Of a stretch of DNA of 64,000 nucleotides, positions 10,410 through 20,922 are shown one piece after another. Made by a program: the position numbers and the translations under genes. Origin of the DNA: Diphasiastrum complanatum. Its lineage: Eukaryota; Streptophyta; Lycopodiopsida; Lycopodiales; Lycopodiaceae. Position 1 is the first letter of the stretch, and each line of letters opens with the position of its first letter. The stretch spans positions 46,921,906-46,985,905 of the forward strand of contig CM055101.1 of the NCBI GenBank assembly GCA_029204225.1. The letters run 5' to 3'. Below the pieces are notes generated by a model. That model searched no databases. It saw only the letters and a list, made by a program, of their open reading frames with translations, and had not been told where the DNA came from.

Positions 10410-12960
10410 GAAAAATTATTTTCAAAATAAAATATGGCGCACATGCCTCAAGTGTGATGAGCAAAAGATACGTGAAAGACGCATTGTTAAAAATCATTTG
10501 TGGAAGTTTGGACGAAAAGAAGAAGGTGAACCATCGAATTTGAAAGATGTTGAGGTTTGTTAACTTTATATGATTGTTTTTTATTATAATCTTCATCAAT
10601 CTATTACATCACTTATGGAATTTGTTTCATGTATATAGTCGATAAATCGAATGCCATTCCACGGAGTTGATCCATTAGTGTTTAGTTACAATCAATGTCA
10701 AGTTTTAATAGAAATGAGAAAACAAAGAACAAAACAAATTCAAGAGACAAACACAATTGGAAAAAAGAGTAATCAACTTAATTCTAATGATAATAATAAT
10801 GAGGTGCAACACGATGATGAAGCAATGCACAACATATTTGAATCTTATTTTGAAACAAACGAGAATGACGCTATGCATGCATCTTCTAATGAAAACGGAG
10901 ATCACGAACAATTTGAGATGGATGAAGACGAGATTCTATTGCGCAAGGAGACAGACACTCCTTTGTATTCTGGAGCATCCATTTTGAGATTAGCTACGTC
11001 AATTCTTATTCTAAACAACATACAAATGGAGTGACCATAGTGTGACATCATTATTTGGGTACCTATCACATAACAAAACTATTGTACTTTATAGTGTATT
11101 TACATTAAGTTCATATTTTTTCTTTTCTAACAACTCACATTGCTCTTTTTTTAGATTGTTGCATCGAATACTTCCAAAAGAAAATGTGATACCTAAAACA
11201 CGAATTGGCATAAAAGACAACTCCGCAACTCGTAAAGATCTACAAGCGGGTCGATGTGAAAAGATCCTATTGGATTCAATACACCGAAGGTGGAGATGAG
11301 ATTCTACCTAGCGTGCCATGGATTCTTACAAAAGAGCAACTCTCATATGTTAAATGTGTCATAATAAAAATGAAAACTCCAACAGGCTATGCACATTCTT
11401 TATGCAAATCATTTACCAAAGATGGTAAATTAAGTGGATTGAAATCGCATGATTGGCATAAGATGTTGCAATTCATACTTCCACTTTCTATTCGAGGTCT
11501 CTTCAATGATGACGTACGAAATACGCTCCCAATTGCATCCTGCAAGTCCAAAAATGTGGTATGAAGAAGAAGATGAACGTGTTAAGGGTGAAGTACCACA
11601 AGGAAATGGTGTGCAAAAGAGACTTTCACCTCAATTAAAAGAGAAAATTGACACGTTCATATTATATAACTATGAACAAATGGAAAACTGGATTTCAAGG
11701 TATGAAGAAGCCAAAAATGAAAGAAACATAACATTGAAACGAAAAAGAAATATCAATCGAAGAAGAAGGAGAGCGTTGGAGAACGACGAACCTTTGGAGC
11801 CTTTACCTTCAAAATGCTCTCATGAATGGGTTTTTGAAATGATGCTAAAAGCATTCGAAAATGGAGAAGAAGTGACCAAATTAGAATGAGAATTTGTTCG
11901 TGGATGTGGACGGAAGGTTAGTGTAGTATTGTTTTTGTGAAGCTTTGTTTTTGTACTACTCAATATTTAATCGTATTTTTAATTACACATGTTTGTTTCT
12001 TTTTGTGTTTTAGTATATATTATACACGGCCATGTGGGCATATGGACATCATTATTGTGTTGAGAGAGTTGACAACAAGCGACGTACATATGATTGTGGT
12101 ATAATGGCCAAATTTTAACAAGAGAGTCATGTGAAAATTGTCAACATTTCCTAGCTAGTTTGAGGCCTAAATTGGCTAAAATTGTAAATAGTTTTGGTTC
12201 TGGAGTTTCACACGTGTGAACCAGGCCACAATGTTTTTATTTACTGTATTTTTTCAGTATGATGAAGTGTCAAACTTCATACCCTTCAAAATGAGACCAT
12301 TTTGATGTATTTTGGTCATATAAGCCATTTTTAGCTATTTTTCCTATATAGGGAATATCTAGGGTCAAGTACCTTCTAGAGAGAGGAGAGAGAGTCATCT
12401 TCCTCATCCATAAATAGTAGGGAAGTCGTGGAGAACAGGTTGGAGAAACCTTTTGTATGCTTCATTGAGATCAATAGATCATTGTCATTGTTTCTTCCTC
12501 CATTGAGAGCATTGTTGTGTGTATTGTCTTCAAGCTATTGTGTATGATCTTAGGTGCTTTCCAAAAGTGATAGGCTGATGTATTATGGACTGTATAATGC
12601 TATTTTGGGCCGCACTTGATGTTTATGGAAGTTTCCATTTGTGATAAATGCTTTTTGATCAAGTTCTTTGCATTCTAGGTAGCATAGAATGTGTTGCCAA
12701 TTCCTAGCTTATGTAGTTTGGAGTGCAAGCATTCAAGCCAATGATCTTGGAGTTTAGATCCACTTAGGATCTGTATTTTTCACAAGTCATTCTAGTGCGA
12801 GGGACCCTAATGTCATTTCGAGCGACCTAGACTATGTTGGCACATTGCAGCATATTTATGAAGTCGATTACAAGACTAACGACAAATACTTTATTTTTGA
12901 CGTAAAATGGTTTAAGGTAGTGGCAGAGTAGCACACCACGTGCTACCATTTTGTTGGAAG
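10410..12960 (+). pseudogene. CACTA TNP2-type transposase, split by a solo LTR
   Basis: An N-terminal exon (about 10435-10557) reads WRTCLKCDEQK...VKNHLWKFG, like the transposase-associated zinc domain. The next (10651 on) has an acidic linker and then TPLYSGASILRLATSIL, WSDHSVTSLF after a one-base frameshift near 11030, and LLHRILPKENVIPKT after a likely intron (about 11050-11155), the start of TNP2 domains. Further on, KLSGLKSHDWHKMLQFILP (11430-11487) matches the DUF4218 block that follows TNP2. The DUF4216-like end begins with VDNKRRTYDCGIMAKF (about 12068-12115) and resumes after the solo LTR with DYVGTLQHIYEVDY (about 12833-12874) and VKWFKVV. Such transposases excise and insert CACTA elements in the nucleus. 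Stops, a frameshift and the LTR make it inactive. Confidence 0.8.
12130..12784 (+). mobile_element. solo LTR (copia family B/C/E type) with 5-bp target duplication
   Basis: The segment starts TGTGAAAATTG and ends ATTTTTCACA, so the ends are perfect inverted repeats of TGTGAAAA. It is flanked on both sides by AGTCA (12125-12129 and 12785-12789). Removing it together with one AGTCA restores the reading frame of the DUF4216-like domain across the site. A TATA-like box is at 12345-12350. No internal domain or second LTR is attached, so it is a solo LTR left by LTR-LTR recombination. Orientation follows the TATA box. Confidence 0.9.
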
Positions 12961-13269
12961 ATGGGTGGAAGAAACTCGCAAAACAGGCAAAAAATTAACT
13001 TGCGGAATGTCAAAACCCCCTCTTTATCTCTCACAATTTGCAGTTAAGAAAAAGAAAAAATATTAATTGTGGAACATTCATGAAGACAATGATGAAACAT
13101 AGTTACGTGCATACATGTGTACCTGCCGAAGTTCCAATGTTGTGAATTTTGATGCAAAAAAACTAGCATTAGCCTCTCCCAGCTTTCAAAAAAAGTAAAG
13201 TACATTGCACAATTCGGTCTTCACATAAGCTTTCTTGTTCAATCTCCTAAGAGACATAAAACCAATCAA
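12961..13269. other. spacer between CACTA remnant and copia 3
   Basis: The first 100 bases still read in the transposase frame with low conservation; the rest is AT-rich with no recognised feature. The boundary to copia family B lies near 13270. Confidence 0.4.
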
Positions 13270-14400
13270 ACATCATACATAAATGCTAACATTGTTCAAA
13301 GTATTGCTATTCAAAATAATTTGCCAAGTTTGATGGATCTTCAAGAGATCTTGATCAATGAGGAATATAGGCTTCAAGCAAGAGATGGATCTACATCAAC
13401 ACTTCAAGAGGATGCTATGTTCACAAAGGGCAAATTCAAGGGCAAAACCAAAAGTAAATGGTCTAAAGGACAAGATCAAGTGGATGCTTCTTCAAGTGGC
13501 AAAAAGAAGGATAGATCAAAACTCAAGTGCTTCTATTGTGGCATCAAAGGACACTTTGCAAGTGAGTTCTACAAGAAGAAGAGAGATCAAGGAGACAAGC
13601 AAGGTAATCTTGCTCCTGATGAGGATGGTTTGGATGTTCAAGATGCAAATGATGATGCTTTTGTGATGTCTTCATGTATGCTTGTTAATGATGGAGATCT
13701 AGATCCTTGGTGGATTTATAGTGAAGCAAGTTCACACATGACCTTTCACAAAGAGTACTTCACTTCTTTGTTGGCATATGGAGATGACAAGAGGGTGATC
13801 TACACGACCAATGATGGTGAGTGTGCAATCAAAGGGATTGGCACAATTCCTATTTCTCTGTCTACAAATAGGAATGTTCATTTGGAGGATGTCTTGTCTA
13901 TTCCATTTATTACCAAGAGTTTACTTAGTGTGAGTCAAATGCTAAGTAAAGGCCTCAAGGTGGAGTTTGATGGAGATGCTTGTTTGATCAAAAGGAAGGA
14001 TGTCTTGATTGGAAAAGGTAAAACGCAAGGGAAGTTGTTCAAACTTGATGCTTGTGTTATTGCTAACCAAGTTGGATGTGTTTCAAGGGAGCAAATTTCT
14101 ATTCAAGAGGTTTGGCACAAGAGGATGGGACACCTCAACTTCAAGTCACTGGAGGTAATGGCAAGGAAGAAGGTTGTGATTGGTCTTCCAAGTTCCTTAA
14201 GTAATGTCAAGCATGTTTGTGAGTCTTGTGCTTTGTCTAAGTCACATAGACTACCTTATACTAGATCTATATCTAGATCTACAAAACCTTTTCAACTTGT
14301 ACATTCAGATATTCATGGATTTACTACAATTAGCAATAGTGGAGGTAAGATGTATGTAACATTCATTGATGATTTTAGTAGAAAGAGCAAGGATGAAGTG
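13270..14400 (+). pseudogene. Ty1/copia 3 (family B) fragment: gag end, protease, integrase start
   Basis: One open frame of about 360 codons (from 13321) carries LPSLMDLQEILINEEYRLQA, a zinc knuckle (13528-13569) whose last Cys is Phe (CFYCGIKGHFASEF), a protease whose D-S-G-A is changed to Y-S-E-A (13717-13728), VWHKRMGHLNFKSLE and integrase HSDIHGFT, FIDDFSRK. About 10 residues after FIDDFSR are deleted, and the frame ends at 14400, where an unrelated LTR begins. A sister copy lies at 40164-42262 on the other strand. The long open frame has survived although zinc finger and protease are both disabled. Confidence 0.9.
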
Positions 14401-15358
14401 TGTGGACATTGCCAGCTGAATCACTCCTACAATTCTCCAGAATGTAGTCAAGCACTACTGATCTACGTTTATAAAATTAAAGCAGCATTCAACATAGTTT
14501 CAACCAAGGTGCGGAATTAAAATGAACAAGAAAACTCAGACATACGAGTAACAGCAGACGCATTTGCATTTGAGATCAGACACAATAAGAGAAATTATCT
14601 ATATTGATCTTCCTCTAATTTCTTCAAGCACTGCATGCAAATTCAGGCAGTGCGTTGGCGTGGGAGAAACATGGTTCTCTCACGAGTAATCGTCTCATTT
14701 TACTAGCAGACAGTTGGATCTCTATGGATCCTGATCACAGAGCTTGTCTCGCACGTAGGCGGACTTGTTGTCTGTATTTTGTCTTGATTGCTTACTAGCA
14801 TCAGACTACTACATTACATTGTATGTGTATTATGTTGATCTATATATCAAGTATCATCCAGTAAGTATACTCGCTCTATGTAAATTTGAGATTAGAGTGA
14901 TTAAGCATCTACAACTAATCAGAGAATTACAAGAGTGGCAGATTAGCCACAACCTAAAATGTATTTGCTGACGTCATACCATCAGATCAAATATCTGTAC
15001 TTCTGGGTACTTGCATGATCTTCTTGGTACTCTTTGGAGCGTGGAGGGCAGGAGAAGGTTTCGTTTCCGTCGTTGGTCATTTTGGCCATTTGCCTAATCT
15101 CATATTGGACCGCAAAAGATTCTCGTGCCAGATTGCAAAAGATTCTCGTTCATGAATATTTCATGTTTGTGAACCGTTTGTCTTCGTTTGCTTTGACTTT
15201 CATGTTCGTGAACAGTTCGTCTTTGTTTCCTTTGACTTTCGTGTTCACGAAACTTTTCATGCTTTGTGTTTCCTGATTTTTATGTTCGTGAACATCTTGG
15301 TCAGGATGAGGGTTGAAAGCTAGCAAGGCTTTGTAGTTAGAAACATTTCGTTTCTTCA
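14401..15358 (-). repeat. 3' LTR of copia 4
   Basis: The minus strand starts TGAAGAAACG, directly after the polypurine tract, and matches the LTR at 19845-20770 over its whole length with one ~85-bp segment extra. The inner part holds several TTCNNGAA palindromes (15149, 15205, 15244, 15285). The far end is cut at 14401 against copia 3, missing about 90 bp compared with the 19.8 kb copy. Confidence 0.9.
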
Positions 15359-15373
15359 GCTCCCTCTCAAAGC
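15359..15373 (-). other. polypurine tract of copia 4
   Basis: The minus strand reads GCTTTGAGAGGGAGC just upstream of the LTR start, the same tract as in the other two family A copies. Confidence 0.85.
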
Positions 15374-15379
15374 ATGATA

Positions 15380-17612
15380 GTTTTACGATTCCGAGACTAC
15401 TCCTCGTCTCTCAAAGAGTCCTTTGTCCAGGGCTTTAGTGAAGATTTCAGCAACCATGTCTTTCGTTCCAATGAAGGTGGTCTACAGTATCTTCTTTTCA
15501 ATTAGATATCTGATCAAGTGGTACTTGATCGCAATGTGTTTTGTTCTGGAATGGAACATGTGATCTTTTGTTAGGTGTATTGCAGAGGTGTTGTCCATCT
15601 GCACGACCAGGGGCTCGTTTCTTGTTTTGCCCAATTCATCCAGGAATTGCCTTAGCCAGATTATTTCATTGGCCATCTTTGTTGCTGCAACATATTCTGC
15701 TTCGCATGATGACTGGGCTACAATAGTCTGCTTCTTGCTGACCGAGAACTACTGCTTCTGATGCGATGGTCCATCCTCCCGAGATGCTTTTACAGTCGTC
15801 CTTGAGAGATGCCCAGCTAGCGTCGCTATAGGAACGTATCCTGAAACTTGCACCATGACAATAACACAAGCCATAATCTCTCGTTAATTGAAGATACTGC
15901 AAAATTCATTTTGCAATCTTCCAATGTGTCGAGCCTGGATTCATATAGAATTGGCTCATCCTGAATACTGCATAAGCAATATCAGGACGTGTGTTGTCAG
16001 CAAGGTACATCAATGATCCTATTAGCTTCCCAAATCCACGATCTTGAAATATTTCGAGATGTCTGTCTTTACTTCAGCAATTAGCTGCTCACTCCTGCAA
16101 AGTATTAGAGTGTCATCCACATATACAGCCACTATGATGATCTGCCCATCTATAACTCTGACATATACATTGGAATCAGCCAACAGAGGCTTGAATCCTA
16201 ATGATTTCAGGGCTTGATCTTTCTTCTTGTACCATTGTAGGGCTGATTGTTTCAAACCGTAGATGCTTCTATGCATTCTGCATGCATAATCAGGAAGTGA
16301 ATTTGAGACATATCACGGGGGTTGATCCATGTAGATCTCTTCGTCTAATTCGCCATGCAAGAAGACTGTCTTCTCATCCACAATGTGGATCTCGAGGTCA
16401 TAAGCTACTGCATATGCAAATAACAGACATAGGGACGAATGTTTGACAACTAGAGAGGAGGTTTTAGAGTAGTCAATACCATATCTCTGAGAAAAATCTT
16501 TTGCTACCAGTCTTGCCTTGTATTTTGTCAAATTTCCATCTGGTTCGTATTTGAGTTTGAAGACCCATTTGCATTTGACAGTCTTGCGCTTTTGTGGTAA
16601 TGGCTCCAACGTCCATACCTGGTTCTTCCTTATGGACTCCATCTCTTTGTTCATGGCTTGATCCATCTGTCCTTTTCTAGACCTTAAATTGCCTCCTCGA
16701 AAGTCTGTGGTTTGCCACTGAACCCGTAGAACTCTTTTGATGTCGAAGCTGAGCTGCCTAGCACATATCTTGCTGGTGCTTTTCATGGTCTTGTCGACCT
16801 TCTGGGAGGTGCTCTTGGAACAACTATGCCTTTGCCCTTGTCTGCTCTGCTTGGTCCGGAATCGTTTTGGTTTACAGGAACTACAACAGCAGGTTGCCTC
16901 TCGAATCTTATTTCGTGAGATTCGTCATTCGAATGGGAGACGACTCAAAAATCATTATTTTCGGGTTCGTCTTCTGCTCCCTCTATCGTTAGCGGTAGGT
17001 CATAGTACTATCTCTCCAGAACTTCATAACTAACAGGATTGTCATTGGCCATTGTTTTGCTCTCATCGAATCTGACATCTCTCACTGTTTTCATAGTGTT
17101 CGTGCCTGGCATGTAGACTCTGTAGTATGACGAATTGTTGTCATAACCTACTAGAAATCCTTGCTCAGCTTTCTCATCAAGCTTCTTTCGAAGCTTATCA
17201 AAAATATGTGCATAAGCTGCACAGCCAAAGATTCTGACGTGAGACAGGTTGGGCTTTCTACCCCACCATAGCTCATGTGTGAGGAACACCAGACTTGCCT
17301 GTTCTAATCTGGATCTATGCGGCTATAGCTACTGCTTCAGCCCATAGTGCCCTTGGAGCTTTCGAGTAGGCCATCATGCATCTGGCTGCTTCCATCAGGG
17401 TCCTGTTCTTTCGTTCAGCAACACCCATTGTGTTGTGGTGTGTAGGCTGTAGTTCTTTTGTGAATGATGCCACGATCATTGCAGAAGTCAGTGAAGCGAT
17501 TTGAGATATATTTGCCGCCTTGATCTATTTTGATCTGCTTCACTTTGATGCATGTACATCTCTTAGCCCAATTCACATATTCTATGAATTTATCTAGTGC
17601 TTCATATTTATC
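15380..17612 (-). pseudogene. pol: copia 4 pol: integrase C-half, RT, RNase H, broken
   Basis: Integrase begins near 17605 (EALDKFIEYVNWAKR, IDQGGKYISNRFTDFCNDRG, TPQHNG) and continues at 17289-17008 (LWWGRKPNLSHVRIFGCAAY). RT spans 16786-16022 (WTLEPLPQKRKTVKCKWVFK, VDEKTVFLHGELDEEIYMDQ, AVYVDDTLILC), so the YVDD site is intact. At about 16025 the frame jumps from IVDLG directly to KLIGSLMYL, losing roughly 230 bp relative to copia 5. RNase H follows (YSDASWASLKDDCKSISGG, MDNTSAIHLTKDHMF, IAIKYHLIR) and ends with DIFTKAL-like sequence near 15390. Frameshifts remain between blocks. Confidence 0.9.
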
Positions 17613-17613
17613 T

Positions 17614-18032
17614 AGTGCGTTGGCATGGGAGAAACACGGTTCTCTCACGAGTAATCATCTCGCTTTACTAGCAGACAGTTGGATCTCTATGGATCCTAAT
17701 CACATAGCTCGTCTCGCACGCAGGCGGACTTGTTGTCTATATTTCATCTTGATTGCTTACTAAAATCAGACTACTACATTACACTGTATGTGTATTATGT
17801 TGATCCATATGTCAAATATCATCCAGTAAGTATAGTCGCTGTATGTAAATTTGAGATTAGAGTGATTAAGCATCTACAACTAATCAGGGAATTACAAGAG
17901 TGGCAGATTAGCCACAACCTAAAATGTATCTGCTGACGCCATACCATCAAATCAGATATCTGTACTTCTGGGTACTTGCATGATCTTGTTGGTACTCTTT
18001 GGAGCGTGGAGGGCAGGAGAAGGTTTCGTTTC
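17614..18032 (-). repeat. partial 5' LTR of copia 4
   Basis: It is over 90 percent like positions 14650-15068 of the 3' LTR by eye, in the same orientation, with both outer parts missing. It abuts integrase sequence at 17614 and the family E LTR at 18032. Confidence 0.85.
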
Positions 18033-18586
18033 ATTTTCAAAGTTCATTAGTCTAAATTTCATTTGAATAAACACTTTTTTAAAGTGTGGAAAAGTTAGAA
18101 TGCGAGTTTGAGTAGATTCAATTTGAATAGTTGGGTACATTGAATCTAGACCCAAAATTAGTAGGGTTAGCATTTTGGTGGGAAAGCCAAGTGGCCAAAT
18201 AGGGATTGGACCTATTATAAAAAGATGTAACTCGTGGAGGGAGCAATCTTCTCTCTTCTCTATCTCATTTCATGCTTATACATGGTTCTCTTGGGTTCTA
18301 CTATCCATTGGTGCACTATCTTGGTGATTGCTTGCAATTCTATGTGTAGAATAATCTATATTTGCTATTTTTGGATTCACACGTGTGAAATAAAGTAGCT
18401 TGCTGGTTTTGTACGGACAACAACAATACTTTTTCATTTCATTCAAGTTTGATTAAGTTCTATTGGTGTTTGCATCTCATTTGTGTGTAGATGCTGATTT
18501 TTCTACATTGGTGAGATTGGTAGTGTATTTCTCTTTCTAAAGATCATTCAAGTAGATTGGATCTTAAGGATCTGAAATCTTTCACA
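18033..18586 (+). repeat. family E LTR, copy 1 (5' end missing)
   Basis: It is similar to 42865-43434 through a shared core (TATAAAAAG at 18216-18224 here, TATAAAAGG at 43066-43074 there; CATGCTTATACATGGTTCTC; CACACGTGTGAAAT). It ends GATCTGAAATCTTTCACA, close to the end of the solo LTR at 12784, so these LTRs are relatives. No internal region follows. Confidence 0.7.
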
Positions 18587-19844
18587 CTACCCTTTCAAAA
18601 TTAGCAATACAATTGCAAGATCGAATCCGGCCTAGATATGCGAAGCATGCCTACGTGCATCATTACATGGCTAGCCTCGCTCTTCAGTTCTTGCCAGTTT
18701 CTTTACTATACTATAGTGTCGGCAATCTCAATTTTAGGAAATAGGTTCAGACCGGGTTTCTATAAGAACCGACGGTTCCTATAAATGGTTCCCAATATAT
18801 ACTATTTTTATAAAAATTAATAAAAAATCATTTTAAAAATAATTATTGCTAAAAGCCATTAATGAATGTTAGGTTTTGTACGGTGAATTGATACTTGGGT
18901 TATACCCCCTCCAAGGCTCAAAGGGACCCGATGGTTCTCAACCGTGGCCGGTTCTTAGAAAGGAACATATCCACCGATTCTACACATAAGCCGGTTTAGG
19001 GTAACAAGTGTACCCACCGGTCAGGGTCTTAATTAGAATCGGGTTGATAAGCGGGTTGAGAACCGAAAATAAAAAATCGTTACCCGGCCAACACTGGTCG
19101 CCCAAGAATAGTGGTTGGATGTCAAATACATTTTCAAAGAGGAAAGAAGAGTGGGTGATGAAATCAAGGAACGTACCTGCTGCCTTTGTCCTCTCCCTTG
19201 TTTGTTGATCCTTGCTCACCCACTTTATCCTCCTTGCTCTCCTTATTCTCCTCACATTTGAGTGCTCCTCTTGCTTATCTTGCTATTGCTCTTTGCTTTC
19301 TCCTCTTGCATTTTGCTTGTTCTTCTTGCTCCTCTTGCACTTTGCTTGTTGCCCTTGCTCTTCCTCTTAGCTTACTCCTTGCAAAATCAAATGTGGGAGG
19401 TCAAGAAAGAAAGTGAAAGTAGAGGATGGAGGCTTTTTGATATGTTGGATACAAAATAATCTCATTTCTCACTCTCTCTTTCTCTAGCATCATAGTATCC
19501 ATCTCAATGTGATTTCAGTTTGGTTTTATTGACACCACATTTTCTATGTAGGCTTATTTTTTAGGCAAAGGAGTAGGTGGATGCAATTTTTTAACCGATA
19601 GGTCAAAAAGGCCGTCGAAATAGGCGGATCTGCAGTATTTGCTATTCCGAAGGCTATTCTAGGTGAGGGTGCTGGGTGAGGACGATGTAGACCCTTAGTC
19701 CAGGGTGCTGTTGATCCAGACTTCTAGAGAGTCAAAATACCCATTAAATATACGAATCTGTTTGATTTGTTAAATCAGCGCCTATTTTGATGGCTATTCC
19801 GATGCCAGATCTTGGCAATCCAATTTTTTGGTGGATATGCTAGA
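18587..19844. other. unassigned stretch with low-complexity pyrimidine block
   Basis: No gene is recognised. Positions 18740-19110 alternate AT-rich and 'accggttc'-like patches, with inverted GGTTCT/AGAACC words that suggest a decayed DNA element. Positions 19200-19380 are an imperfect CTTGCTCCTCTTGCA-type repeat that yields a spurious hydrophobic reading frame. The stretch ends exactly at the 5' LTR of copia 5. Confidence 0.4.
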
Positions 19845-20770
19845 TGAAAAATCGAAATGTTTCTAACTACAAAGCCTTGCTAGCTTTCAACCCTCAGCCT
19901 GACGAAGATGTTCACGAACACGAAAGTCAGGAGACACGAAGCACGAAAAGTTTTGTGAACACAAAAGTTAAAGAAAACAAAGACAAATGGTTCGCGGACA
20001 CGGAAATCAAAGTAGACGAAGATGAACGGTTTGCGAACACGAAAGATTCACGAACGAGAATCTTTTGCGGTCCAATACGAGTTTAGGAAAACGACCAAAA
20101 TGAAACCAACAACGGAAACAAAACCTTCTCCTGTCTTCCACGCTCCAAAGAGTACCAGCAAGATCATGCAAGTACCCAAAAGTATAGATATCTGATCTGA
20201 TGGTATGACGTCAGCAGATACATTTTAGGTTGTGGCTAATCTGCCACTCTTGTAATTCTCTGATTAGTTGTAGATGCTTAATCACTCTAATCTCATATTT
20301 ACATAGAGCGACTATACTTACTTGGACAACAAGTCCGCCTGCATGTGAGACGAGCTTTGTGATCAAGATCCATAGAGATCCAACTGTCCGCTAGTAAAGC
20401 GAGACAATTACTCGTGAGAGAACCGTGTTTCTCCCATGCCAATGCACTGCATGGATTTGCTTGTAGTGCTTGAAGAAATCAGACAAAGATCAATATAGAT
20501 AATTTCTCTTGTTGTGTCTGATCTCTAATGCAAATGTGTCTGCTGTTACTCGTATGTCTAAGTTTCTTGTTCATTTTAATTCTGCACCATGGTTGAAATT
20601 AAGTTGAATGCTGCATTAATTTTATAAACGTAGATCAGCAATGCCTGACTACATTCTAGAGGATTGTAAGAGTGATTCAGCTGGCAGTGTCCAGCGATCA
20701 CATCTGAACTCCATCCGAGTTGCAAGAGGATCGTGGTTCCTTTGCGAAAGCTTTGCGATTCTGATTCTCA
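19845..20770 (+). repeat. 5' LTR of copia 5
   Basis: It starts TGAAAAATCGAAATG and ends GATTCTCA just before the first primer-binding site. It aligns with 14401-15358 (reversed), except for an ~85-bp stretch missing near 20320. Its first 93 bp match the truncated 3' LTR at 24258. TTCACGAA palindromes occur at 19911 and 20047. Confidence 0.9.
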
Positions 20771-20774
20771 TCAG

Positions 20775-20819
20775 TGGTATCAGAGCATATCACACGATTC
20801 TCATCTGTGGTATCAGAGC
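20775..20819 (+). other. two tandem initiator-Met primer-binding sites
   Basis: TGGTATCAGAGC occurs perfectly at 20775-20786 and again at 20808-20819. The enclosing 33-bp unit, starting GATTCTCAT, is duplicated head to tail. Retroelements normally carry one such site. Confidence 0.95.
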
Positions 20820-20922
20820 AGGTCATCCTATCATATTCTGACATAGCCAAGAAGCTAGTAGATCTAAGAGGCCAAGCATTCAAACAAACAACCATCAACA
20901 AGGGAATAGACTCCAAGAATCA

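Larger units (their letters stand above)
7890..12960. mobile_element. degraded CACTA (En/Spm-type) DNA transposon, interrupted by a solo LTR
   Basis: Three parts point to CACTA: a subterminal array of short direct and inverted repeats (about 7980-8455), a minus-strand ORF with Ptta/En-Spm flavour (9037-9959) and a TNP2-type transposase on the plus strand (10410-12129, 12785-12960). Outer ends with CACTA-type inverted repeats were not identified. Its right part ends near 13.0 kb. Confidence 0.7.
14401..18032 (-). mobile_element. Ty1/copia retrotransposon 4 (family A), internally deleted
   Basis: On the minus strand the order is a partial 5' LTR (18032-17614), integrase, RT, RNase H, polypurine tract and 3' LTR (15358-14401). 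gag, protease and integrase N-terminus are gone: the LTR piece joins integrase directly at about 17605. RT also has an internal deletion at about 16025. Confidence 0.9.

Noticed and set aside
18710..19110. hAT transposon starting near AGTGTCGGCAA
   Set aside because: No matching inverted end, no 8-bp duplication and no transposase fragment were found.
19186..19459. Hydrophobic Leu/Ala/Ser-rich small protein
   Set aside because: It is encoded by an imperfect pyrimidine-rich repeat in two frames at once.
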